Shown: positions 1-7,935 of the stretch, piece after piece
How positions within the stretch are numbered: the stretch's first letter is position 1
Layout: every line of letters begins with the position of its first letter
DNA from: Balneola sp.
GTDB taxonomy: Bacteria > Bacteroidota > Rhodothermia > Balneolales > Balneolaceae
Reading direction: 5' to 3'
Length of the DNA stretch: 11,600 nucleotides
NCBI GenBank assembly: GCA_002730655.1
Contig: PCAT01000099.1
Coordinates: 1 to 11,600, forward strand
Program-made: the position numbers and the translations under genes
The notes under the pieces: model-generated
Told to the model about the DNA's origin: nothing
Database searches by the model: none
What the model saw: only the letters and a program-made list of their open reading frames with translations

Positions 1-3000
1 ATGTGGATGTTGAGCTGGGCTCTTCTACTTTTTATGCTCATACCTTCCACTTTTGCACAACAAACCACAGATGTTACTAAGCTTAATTATTCAGCTTTTA
101 AATGGCGTGGAGTAAGTACTGGTTTTGCTTCTGGGCGTATTTCTGATATTGCTATTCATCCCGATGACGAAAACCATTGGTATGTAGCTGTCGGCTCTGG
201 AGGAGTTTGGAAGACTGAGAATGCTGGTATAACTTGGACTCCTATTTTTGATAGAGAATCTTCTTATTCTATAGGAAGTGTGACCATTGATCCAAATAAC
301 CCCAATACTATCTGGGTAGGTACAGGAGAAAATGTAGGTGGCCGGCATGTTGGATTTGGAGATGGGGTCTATCGAAGCACCGACGCCGGTGCATCCTGGA
401 CTAACATGGGTTTAACTGCCTCGGAACATATTTCTAAAGTGGTAATTCATCCTGAAAACTCTAATGTGATATGGGTTGCTGCACAAGGCCCATTATGGAA
501 TGCTGGAGGAGAACGTGGTTTGTACAAATCGACAGATGGAGGTTCTAATTGGTACAAGGTTTTAGGCGATGATGAGTGGGTTGGTGTTACTGATATGGTC
601 ATAGACCCTAGTGATCCTGATGTACTTTATGCTGCCACATGGCAACGCCACAGAACAGTTGCAGCTTACATGGGCGGCGGACCTGGCACAGGTATTCATA
701 AATCTACTGATGGCGGTGAAACTTGGATGGAACTCAAAAAGGGTATTCCTGGGTCTAATAAAGGAAAAATTGGGCTAGCGATATCACCACAACAACCTGA
801 TATTATATATGCAGCAATAGAGCTAGATCGAACCAAAGGTGGTCTTTTTATGTCCGAAGACAGAGGGGCAAGTTGGAAAAAAATGTCGGATATGGTCTCA
901 GGTGGAACAGGACCTCATTATTATCAAGAGCTATATGCGTCACCCCATCACTTTGGGCGAATTTATCTTATGAATGTTCGGACGATTGTATCTGAGGACC
1001 ACGGTCGCACCTACAGCAACTTACCCGAACGAAATAAGCATTCAGATAACCATGCACTGGCATTCCGCTCCGACGATCCTGATTATCTACTAATGGGTAG
1101 CGATGGTGGTGTCTATGAAAGTTATGATCATGCCAATAATTGGAGATATATTGGTAATCTGCCATTAACACAATATTACAAGGTAGCCGTAGATGATGAA
1201 CTCCCCTTCTACAACCTATATGGTGGAACACAGGATAACGGAACTCATGAAGGCCCTTCAGCTACAGATTTAGTTGAAGGTATTCGAAATACAGATTGGA
1301 AACATATTCTATTTGCAGACGGACACGATACTGCAACCGAACCTGGTAATCCCAATATTGTCTATGGTGAAACACAAAGAGGTGGTCTACATCGTATCGA
1401 TCGTGCAACTGGAACCGTCACCTTTATCCAGCCACAACCTCTTGAAGGGGAAGATTATGAACGGTACAATTGGGATGCTCCTATATTAGTTAGTCCACAC
1501 AGTCCAACAAGACTCTATTTTGCTTCTCATAGAGTCTGGCGATCTGATGACAGAGGTGATTCTTGGACTCCGATATCTGAAGATTTAAGTCGTGACCAAG
1601 AACGAATGAATCTCCCTATTATGGGACGCATACAAAGTTGGGATAATGCCTGGGATATGAATGCCATGTCTGACTATAACACCATTACATCCTTGGGAGA
1701 ATCTCCCTTACAAGAAGGATTGCTTTACGTGGGTACCGATGATGGAATTATTCAAGTAAGTGAAAATGGTGGAGAGAGCTGGAATAAAATTGAAGTGGGT
1801 AGTATTAAAGGTATTCCAGCAACCGCTTTTGTAAATGATATTCGAGCCGATTTACACGATGTTAGTACGGTATATGCTGCCTTGGATAATCATAAATATG
1901 GAGATTTTACTCCCTACATTATCAAAAGTACCAACCGTGGGAAATCTTGGTCCATTATTTCTAGTGATTTACCTGAGCGGCATTTAGTTTGGAGAGTTGT
2001 ACAAGATCATGTAGCCCCAAATCTTTTATTTGCAGCCACGGAATTCGGGGTATATTTCACCTTAGATGGTGGCAATGAGTGGATAGAATTTAACGCAGGT
2101 CTTCCAACCATATCAGTACGTGATATAACCATCCAGCGGCGTGAAAATGACTTGATAGCTGCAACTTTTGGCCGAGGATATTACATAGTAGATGACATTA
2201 GTCCACTCCGAGAAATCTCGAGAGAAATGTTAGCAAAAGACGCTGATCTATTCCCAACGCGCCCAGCTAAATGGTTTATGCCACGTGCGGTAGAAATTGA
2301 TCCTGGAGCTTCTTTTTTCACTGCTAAGAATCCAGAATTTGGTGCCACCTTTACTTACTATTTAAAAGATGGTCTAACTACCAAAAAAGCAGAACGAATG
2401 AAGTCTGAACGAGCCATAGCGGCCGATCAAGATATTCCATTCCCTGGTTGGGATGCACTGGAAGATGAAATGCGAGAAAATAAGCCATACATTCGCATTA
2501 GCATATCCGATGCGGACGGGAATGTTATTCAAACCGTAAAAGGTTCTGCTAGAAAAGGGCTTAATAGAGCTACATGGGATCTTCGTTTAGCTTCTCAGAA
2601 TGTGGTTTCTCTTGTTCGCCGGGGTGGTGGAGGTGGATGGTTTGGTGGCGGTTTCATGGCCGTACCTGGCACCTATACAGCACATTTAGCCAAGGTTGAA
2701 GCTGGCGTGGTAACCTCTCTAGATGACCCTATTGAATTTGAGGTAATCCCTCTGCGTGAAGCTAGTATTCCTGGACCTAGTTTCGAAAAACGGTTAGCAT
2801 TTCAGAATGAGATCATTGCATTTCAAAGAGAGGTCACAATAACGATGCAAGATTATGAAAAAAGTATGAATCGATTAAAGGCAATGAAAAGAGCTCATGA
2901 ATTAGCACTTAGACCTTCGAATGATCTCAACAAAAAGCTACATAATACACACATGCAATTGTTAGAATTACAAGAACTAATGCAAGGTAGTGAAGCAAAA

Positions 3001-3231
3001 AATGAAGTAGGTGAACAAAGTCCGCCTAATTCTAATGATCGCATGATGGTTGGAATAAGAAATCTTTACACATCTACACATGCACCAACAAAAATGCATG
3101 AGGAAATGCTAAGTATTGGTAAATCAGAATTTATTGCCGCGAAATCTAAATTTAGACGTATAATGAGTGATATCTTACCAGCTTTGGAAGCTGAGCTAAA
3201 TGAAACGAAAGCACCACCAATTCAAAACTAA
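1..3231 (+). CDS. Secreted sortilin/VPS10-like BNR beta-propeller protein (annotated as 'glycosyl hydrolase' in relatives)
   Basis: A 1076-residue exported protein built on Asp-box (BNR) repeats, S-x-D-x-G-x-x-W. Copies are visible at about residues 71, 125, 176, 234, 284, 330 (ending in Tyr), 514, 586, 642 and 686, which fits a large sortilin/VPS10-type propeller. After about residue 730 comes a region with a FlgD/Ig-like stretch (about 828-863), a Gly-rich loop (875-884, GGGGGWFGGG) and a helical, probably coiled-coil segment (about 925-985). This length and layout match a common Bacteroidota family labelled glycosyl hydrolase; no catalytic residues can be named, so enzymatic activity is unproven. 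A signal peptide is visible (hydrophobic LSWALLLFMLIP, cleavage near residue 20, AQ/QT), but it has no basic residue before the hydrophobic core. The ATG is the first base of the window, so the true start may lie upstream. No T9SS C-terminal domain or lipobox is seen, so a periplasmic or secreted location is likely. An intrinsic terminator follows 17 bp downstream. Confidence 0.85.
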   Translation: MWMLSWALLLFMLIPSTFAQQTTDVTKLNYSAFKWRGVSTGFASGRISDIAIHPDDENHWYVAVGSGGVWKTENAGITWTPIFDRESSYSIGSVTIDPNNPNTIWVGTGENVGGRHVGFGDGVYRSTDAGASWTNMGLTASEHISKVVIHPENSNVIWVAAQGPLWNAGGERGLYKSTDGGSNWYKVLGDDEWVGVTDMVIDPSDPDVLYAATWQRHRTVAAYMGGGPGTGIHKSTDGGETWMELKKGIPGSNKGKIGLAISPQQPDIIYAAIELDRTKGGLFMSEDRGASWKKMSDMVSGGTGPHYYQELYASPHHFGRIYLMNVRTIVSEDHGRTYSNLPERNKHSDNHALAFRSDDPDYLLMGSDGGVYESYDHANNWRYIGNLPLTQYYKVAVDDELPFYNLYGGTQDNGTHEGPSATDLVEGIRNTDWKHILFADGHDTATEPGNPNIVYGETQRGGLHRIDRATGTVTFIQPQPLEGEDYERYNWDAPILVSPHSPTRLYFASHRVWRSDDRGDSWTPISEDLSRDQERMNLPIMGRIQSWDNAWDMNAMSDYNTITSLGESPLQEGLLYVGTDDGIIQVSENGGESWNKIEVGSIKGIPATAFVNDIRADLHDVSTVYAALDNHKYGDFTPYIIKSTNRGKSWSIISSDLPERHLVWRVVQDHVAPNLLFAATEFGVYFTLDGGNEWIEFNAGLPTISVRDITIQRRENDLIAATFGRGYYIVDDISPLREISREMLAKDADLFPTRPAKWFMPRAVEIDPGASFFTAKNPEFGATFTYYLKDGLTTKKAERMKSERAIAADQDIPFPGWDALEDEMRENKPYIRISISDADGNVIQTVKGSARKGLNRATWDLRLASQNVVSLVRRGGGGGWFGGGFMAVPGTYTAHLAKVEAGVVTSLDDPIEFEVIPLREASIPGPSFEKRLAFQNEIIAFQREVTITMQDYEKSMNRLKAMKRAHELALRPSNDLNKKLHNTHMQLLELQELMQGSEAKNEVGEQSPPNSNDRMMVGIRNLYTSTHAPTKMHEEMLSIGKSEFIAAKSKFRRIMSDILPALEAELNETKAPPIQN

Positions 3232-3248
3232 CTCGGTTAATAAATTTT

Positions 3249-3279
3249 AAAGCCTCAAACAATTGTTTGAGGCTTTTTT
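3249..3279 (+). terminator. Rho-independent terminator of the BNR propeller gene
   Basis: A perfect inverted repeat with 12-bp arms (AAAGCCTCAAAC / GTTTGAGGCTTT) around an AATT loop is followed directly by a run of six T on the plus strand. It starts 17 bp after the stop codon at 3229-3231. The opposite strand has only a broken T-run after the stem, so the element should act mainly on plus-strand transcripts. It separates the propeller gene from the SGNH hydrolase gene, which therefore needs its own promoter. Confidence 0.93.
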
Positions 3280-3326
3280 AATTAATTAATTTCGCATGAT
3301 TTTAATCATAAAATTTATATGTAATT
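3280..3326 (+). promoter_or_regulatory. AT-rich leader of the SGNH gene with a 6-2-6 inverted repeat
   Basis: This stretch between the terminator and the next ATG must contain the promoter of the SGNH gene if the terminator is efficient. It is almost pure A/T and has no Shine-Dalgarno sequence. The only structure seen is the short perfect inverted repeat ATGATT-TT-AATCAT at 3296-3309, ending 17 bp before the start codon. That could be an operator or chance in AT-rich DNA. I could not assign a convincing -33/-7 Bacteroidota promoter or a sigma-70 promoter. Confidence 0.3.
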
Positions 3327-5120
3327 ATGTCCTTAAAGAATAAAAACAGAATATTTTGGCTAATTACTTTTTTTACTCCAGTTTTTTTATTTCTGATTAT
3401 AGAATTGATACTTATAGTAGGAGGATATGAAAAAGAAAAACAGCATCTTTTTGTGGATGCACCTAACACACCTGAATATCTTATTGCCAATAATAAATAT
3501 ATAGAAAGATATTTTCCGTCATTTGTTCCAGTAATTGCCCCAAATCCTTTTAAAAAAATAAAAGAAACAAATACTTTTAGAATTTTTGTGTTTGGTGGAT
3601 CTAGCACAGAAGGCTTTCCTTATAATTTTTATACAAGCTTCCCAAACCAACTCAAACAACAACTTCTTTTAAATACAGAAGGTTTGAATATTGAAGTAGT
3701 GAATTTGGGTATGACAGCTGTTAATTCATACGTAATTCATGATCTAGCAAAAAAAGTTTTACCTTATGATCCAGATGCAATACTGATTTATGCAGGTCAT
3801 AATGAATATTATGGCTCTTTCGGTGCAGCTACGACACAATTTGGTTTTATTAATTCAATTCTAATAAAAAGATTAATTTTATGGCTTAAAAATTGGCGTC
3901 TATTTCAAATGCTAGAAGGAGTACTTCAATATGATGTAGACAGTAAAAATATCAATGAAAGACGTACAATGATGGCTAAGGTAATTAGTCAATCAAACAT
4001 AATTAAAGACTCAGAGATTTATAATCATGGTATAGAACAATTTTTGAAAAATATAAGTGATGTCGTAAAAATTTTTGAAAATAAAAAGATACCCATTTTT
4101 ATAGGTACAATTGCTTCAAATTTAAAAGATCAGACTCCATTAGGAGATAGTCCAGAGGTCCTAAAAACATATCAAAAAGCACAAATGATATTAAAGGAGG
4201 ATAAACCTAATGCGGCATTAGTAGAGTTTCTAAAAGCAAAAGAGTTAGACGGAACAAGATTCAGAGCCCCAGAAGATATTAATAATGTAATCAATGAAAT
4301 AACTACTGAAAGTTCAGCAAAGTTAATTCCTATTCAAGAACTTTTTAGAAATAAATCAATAAGTGGCATCGAGGATAACTCACTTTTTATTGATCATTTA
4401 CATCCAAATCAACAAGGACACAAATATATCGCAGACAGCTTCTTCGAAGCAATTATAAAATTGCCAAAATTACAAAATTATATAAATTTAAATCCTATTC
4501 GTCCTCCAGCTAATATTAGCCGCTTCGAAAAAGCCTATGCAGAAATTAGGATTGCCAGATTATTAGTGGGATACCCTTTTGAAAAAAATGTAGACATTAG
4601 CGATGAATTAAAATCTTTTAATCGCATTTTCGAAAGCTATTTAAACACAAATTATATTGATTCGATAGCAGCAATCGCTTCAAAAGAGAATATATTTATA
4701 CCTATCGCACTGACTGAAGTTCTATCAGAAGCAAGAAAACGAAATGATACACTTTCTATTGTTGAGCATTCGTATGACCTACTCAAATGGCAACTTAAAT
4801 CTCGAAGTCTTATTGAAAATAGTATCGAGTTTACTCTAAATAGCGGGGAAAAAGATGGCTACCTGATCAATATTTTATACAAAGTTATAAATGACGGGAA
4901 TAAAGATCCCCGATATTATGACTTACTTTCATCTTTATATTTATTAGAAGAGAACACCCAACAAGCAAAATATTGGCTCAATCAATCAGAGCTACGTACG
5001 CCTAGTTCACCCCGATTATTATATAATTTCTCTCGATATCATATATTGAATGGTGATACACTAAAAGCTCAAGAATATTTCCAAAAATTTTTAGCTACAC
5101 AACAGAAAAATCAAAACTAG
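3327..5120 (+). CDS. Membrane-anchored SGNH/GDSL-family hydrolase with C-terminal TPR region
   Basis: A 597-residue protein with one N-terminal membrane segment (about residues 9-32, after basic residues) and an extracytoplasmic SGNH hydrolase fold. The family blocks are present: block I FGGSSTEG at 89-96 with Ser92 as likely nucleophile, block II NLGMT with Gly128, block III AGHNE with Asn159, and block V DHLHP with Asp356 and His359. A helical TPR-like insertion ending in RFRAP (about 277-315) separates blocks III and V, a layout I recall from Bacteroidota SGNH proteins of this size. The last 70 or so residues look like TPR helices. The family hydrolyses or transfers ester-linked groups, often acetyl groups on polysaccharides; the substrate here is unknown. 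The start lacks a Shine-Dalgarno sequence but places the basic n-region and membrane helix correctly. Base composition is clearly more AT-rich than its neighbours. Its stop codon overlaps that of the convergent lipoprotein gene. Confidence 0.85.
   Translation: MSLKNKNRIFWLITFFTPVFLFLIIELILIVGGYEKEKQHLFVDAPNTPEYLIANNKYIERYFPSFVPVIAPNPFKKIKETNTFRIFVFGGSSTEGFPYNFYTSFPNQLKQQLLLNTEGLNIEVVNLGMTAVNSYVIHDLAKKVLPYDPDAILIYAGHNEYYGSFGAATTQFGFINSILIKRLILWLKNWRLFQMLEGVLQYDVDSKNINERRTMMAKVISQSNIIKDSEIYNHGIEQFLKNISDVVKIFENKKIPIFIGTIASNLKDQTPLGDSPEVLKTYQKAQMILKEDKPNAALVEFLKAKELDGTRFRAPEDINNVINEITTESSAKLIPIQELFRNKSISGIEDNSLFIDHLHPNQQGHKYIADSFFEAIIKLPKLQNYINLNPIRPPANISRFEKAYAEIRIARLLVGYPFEKNVDISDELKSFNRIFESYLNTNYIDSIAAIASKENIFIPIALTEVLSEARKRNDTLSIVEHSYDLLKWQLKSRSLIENSIEFTLNSGEKDGYLINILYKVINDGNKDPRYYDLLSSLYLLEENTQQAKYWLNQSELRTPSSPRLLYNFSRYHILNGDTLKAQEYFQKFLATQQKNQN
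5117..5120. other. Interlocked convergent stop codons (shared CTAG)
   Basis: The palindrome CTAG supplies the TAG stop of the plus-strand SGNH gene (5118-5120) and, read on the other strand, the TAG stop of the parvulin lipoprotein gene (5117-5119). The genes therefore overlap tail to tail by four bases. I saw no hairpin terminator for either gene around the junction, so the two transcripts probably run into each other's 3' ends. Confidence 0.9.
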
Positions 5121-6808
5121 CTAAGTGCCCATATTTTTGAAATTTCTTCGAATAAATTTCTATCAACCTCTATATTGGCTTCGCTCCTTAAATAATCAAG
5201 TTCTTTTCTAATTGAATCAAATACTTTAAAAGATTTCTGTAAATCATCATAGTTTGTTTCAGATGATATTTCGATAATTTCTCGTTCATCAACTTGTAAT
5301 AAAATCCAACCTTGTTCATCAGAGTAAGCTATAATTGGCTGTTTTAGATTGCTTTTTTTGACTAAATCATAATCATATTCATTTATATCAATAGTTGAGT
5401 TTATTATCTCAGTAAATCCTTGAATTGAAGAAGGTAAAGTTCCACTAACAATCTGATCTTTCAATTGTTTTGTTTTTTCAAAGTTAGACATGGGTATTTT
5501 CCAATAGCTAGCCTTGAGTAATAAGTTTCTAGAGGAAATAAGGCGCGACTTAAAGGTTTCAGGTACTTCGACTTGAGAGGTATCTAATAAGGCATCCATA
5601 GTTATGCTATACTGGTATAAGTCTGAAAGTATTTCATAGGAACGCATTTCAACTTTCTTTTTTACACTACTATCAGTGTGATAATCTTCAAACGAAGCCA
5701 TCTCATACAGTACTTGATTTCTCATACCTCTTCCAACAGAGGCACCTAAACGAATTTTTGATTCTTGAAAGGATAAGTAAGGTAACCAGCTCAAATATTC
5801 TCCAAAAGTAAATACTTGTATACCTTGATCTGTTTTATATGTAGCTAAAATAGCATTTCGATCAAACAAATTTGATAATTGTTCAACTCGTTCATCGGTC
5901 CAGAATAATTCTGAGCTCTCTGATTTATTTGGCTGTCGTATTAATTCAGCATCTTCAATATTAGCGATAACCTCACGTAATAATCTTAGATTAGTGTTAT
6001 CGGTTTGAACATCTAATCCGCTCATCAAATCAAAGATATAATCATTTGACACCAATCTCTGTTTTCGAAGACGCATCTGACTTGCAATACCCTGTTTACG
6101 ATATAGATACTCATCTTCAGCTAATATTGCTGGATAAGTGATATGATCAACATAAATGATATGATATCCTAATCTGCTTCTTATTGGTTTAGTAAATTGC
6201 CCCTGATTAGTTGAATAAGCGGCTTCAGCAACTACATCGTCTATACCAAAATAACTTATTGGACCAAGATAACCCGCTGATGAATCATATTCTTCTGTTT
6301 CATAAAAAGTATTTGCAACATCTATAAAATTTTTGCCTGAATTAAGAGAATCGTATGCTAATTCTAAATCTTTTCGATCTTTTGAATAAAGTTGTCGAAT
6401 ATAAACTGTTCTTTGCTTTTTGGCATATGCTAATCTAATTTCATCATCAGTTAAAGGTTCAATTTTGTCTTCCATCATATCAACAAAATAAGTATCAATC
6501 ATTGATTTACGCTGTTGATATTCGATAGCTGCTTGATATTTTAAATGGCTTGTAAATCCTTTATCTATTGCCGATTGTGCCAGTAAAATCTCGTCGATCA
6601 TTTCTGTAAGAAATGTCTCTCTTTCATTACGTGAATCATTTTTACCTGTAGAAATTAGGTGTGTTACATAAGAACTTTCAAAATCATAGACAGTTCTTTC
6701 AACCCCATTTACTTTAAATAAAATTTTAAAATCTCTGTCTATTTCTATTGTTTTGGAACAACTAGTTATCAGACAAATTAACAATACAAGGCAAATAGAT
6801 TTCATCAT
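5117..6808 (-). CDS. Parvulin (PpiC/SurA-type) peptidyl-prolyl isomerase-like lipoprotein
   Basis: A 563-residue lipoprotein with a type II signal peptide: basic n-region, hydrophobic core and lipobox ITSC with Cys17 as lipidation site. The +2 residue is Ser, so outer-membrane anchoring is plausible. Residues about 32-115 look like a SurA-type helical chaperone segment. Residues about 118-224 form a parvulin domain, recognisable from GYLGPISYFG (179-188), an NQGQFTKPI stretch and GYHIIYVD (214-221). The second parvulin His is present (His216), but the usual His of the R-H-I-L motif appears replaced (IRQL, Gln139), so isomerase activity may be weak or lost. The second half (about 320-510) resembles a decayed repeat of the first. 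Likely role: periplasmic chaperone for outer-membrane or exported proteins. It lies 45 bp after the PorV-like gene and is the last gene of the cluster. A GGGG-containing stretch 8 bp upstream of ATG 6808 is a weak ribosome site; the next codon is also ATG. Confidence 0.82.
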   Translation of the reverse strand: MMKSICLVLLICLITSCSKTIEIDRDFKILFKVNGVERTVYDFESSYVTHLISTGKNDSRNERETFLTEMIDEILLAQSAIDKGFTSHLKYQAAIEYQQRKSMIDTYFVDMMEDKIEPLTDDEIRLAYAKKQRTVYIRQLYSKDRKDLELAYDSLNSGKNFIDVANTFYETEEYDSSAGYLGPISYFGIDDVVAEAAYSTNQGQFTKPIRSRLGYHIIYVDHITYPAILAEDEYLYRKQGIASQMRLRKQRLVSNDYIFDLMSGLDVQTDNTNLRLLREVIANIEDAELIRQPNKSESSELFWTDERVEQLSNLFDRNAILATYKTDQGIQVFTFGEYLSWLPYLSFQESKIRLGASVGRGMRNQVLYEMASFEDYHTDSSVKKKVEMRSYEILSDLYQYSITMDALLDTSQVEVPETFKSRLISSRNLLLKASYWKIPMSNFEKTKQLKDQIVSGTLPSSIQGFTEIINSTIDINEYDYDLVKKSNLKQPIIAYSDEQGWILLQVDEREIIEISSETNYDDLQKSFKVFDSIRKELDYLRSEANIEVDRNLFEEISKIWALS

Positions 6809-6853
6809 TCATCTATCCCCATAAGGATACTCACGTTGAAAATGCTGAATTAT

Positions 6854-7915
6854 CTAATAATATAACTTAACATCAATTATAGAGGTTTGTCCTAGATACT
6901 CAAAAGGTACCTGTGCAAAATCAACACCTATACCTATACCTGTTGAAGTTTTCAAAGTTAAACCTATCCCGTATGTAAAATGAGAATCAACATTATTACC
7001 AAGCAGTAAATCTTTATATCCAGACCTCATATGAAATTTTACAGTATTGGATATATAACTTAACTCTGCACCTGAATCTATGTTTAATTTATTATCGTTA
7101 GTTTGTTGAACCTCACTCATCAATAATAATTCAAGATTTTTTGTTTTAATTGCAGGTGCCATTAATCCAAATTTAAAGGATAAAGGTAATTCCCAGTTAT
7201 CTAATTTTATATTGCCAATTATACCTTCGTTATTCCCTTCACTAGTTGGGTCTAGATCTACATAAGTCTCCGAATTAATACCGGACATTTGCATATCTCT
7301 ACCGAAATTAGTTATTGAAGCACCTATGGTTAAACCATTTAAATAATTCGTCTTAAGTAAAAATCCTAAATCCACTGCAAAAGCTTCAGCAGACATGTCA
7401 TATATCTTTTGCTGAATTAATTTAACGGAACCACCAAAATGAAATGAATCTGTAAGCTTTTGAGCATACGATACACCTATGCTTAAATCATGTGCACCAA
7501 ATGTTGCACCAGTACCATCCTGTAATTCAACTGTGGTAACATCCATCCTACCATAATCGACAAAATGTAAACCTATACCTAGACTTTGCCCCTTATTTTT
7601 ACCAATAGGTACAACAATACCGGTTCCATATATATCAACATCTGCGAAATATTCGGTTATACTGATAAAACTCGAACTAAATGAATCTCCTTTATTTTGA
7701 ATAGCCATACCAGCAGGATTCCAAAAAATTGCTTCTGCGCCTGAGACATTTATCGTGTTAGCATGACCTAACGCATGTCCTTTTGCTCCAACACCAAGCG
7801 TTAAGAAAGGTGCAGCTGTTGTTCCTACTCTACTTTCTTCACCCCCAGATTGAGCTACTAATGGAGTAACAAATAGTGCTACTATAATTGGAATTTGTAT
7901 AATTTTCTTAATCAT
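6854..7915 (-). CDS. PorV/PorQ-family outer-membrane beta-barrel protein
   Basis: A 353-residue protein with a signal peptide (MIKK n-region, hydrophobic core, cleavage near LVA/QS at 21-22). The mature N-terminus carries the family signature: APFLTLGVGAKGHALG (35-50), then a segment ending in WNPAGMA (65-71), matching the A-x-FL-x-(I/L)-GVGA...WNPAG pattern of PorV/PorQ and related FadL-like barrels. The rest alternates short hydrophobic and polar stretches typical of beta-strands, and it ends in aromatic residues (LYY). In T9SS, PorV is the outer-membrane protein that binds cargo C-terminal domains and shuttles them to the attachment complex. Many FCB genomes carry several paralogues, so this copy need not be the core PorV. 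It sits 20 bp downstream of a protein with a T9SS-type C-terminal domain, which suggests a dedicated partner (inference). The start is fixed by the signal peptide; no good Shine-Dalgarno is seen. Confidence 0.85.
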   Translation of the reverse strand: MIKKIIQIPIIVALFVTPLVAQSGGEESRVGTTAAPFLTLGVGAKGHALGHANTINVSGAEAIFWNPAGMAIQNKGDSFSSSFISITEYFADVDIYGTGIVVPIGKNKGQSLGIGLHFVDYGRMDVTTVELQDGTGATFGAHDLSIGVSYAQKLTDSFHFGGSVKLIQQKIYDMSAEAFAVDLGFLLKTNYLNGLTIGASITNFGRDMQMSGINSETYVDLDPTSEGNNEGIIGNIKLDNWELPLSFKFGLMAPAIKTKNLELLLMSEVQQTNDNKLNIDSGAELSYISNTVKFHMRSGYKDLLLGNNVDSHFTYGIGLTLKTSTGIGIGVDFAQVPFEYLGQTSIIDVKLYY

Positions 7916-7935
7916 AATTCTAACTATTACCTGGT

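Noticed and set aside
968..1489. Open frames at 968-1231 (-) and 1274-1489 (+) inside the propeller gene
   Set aside because: They sit within the continuous propeller frame and have no features of their own; they are shadow frames.
3302..3607. Minus-strand open frame of 101 codons over the start of the SGNH gene
   Set aside because: It overlaps the membrane anchor and catalytic block I of a well-supported gene, and its product resembles nothing known.
6809..6853. Small inverted repeat TATCC / GGATA (6814-6829) near the parvulin gene start, possibly masking its ribosome site
   Set aside because: A stem of only 5 bp with a 6-base loop is too weak to claim as a regulatory structure or terminator.
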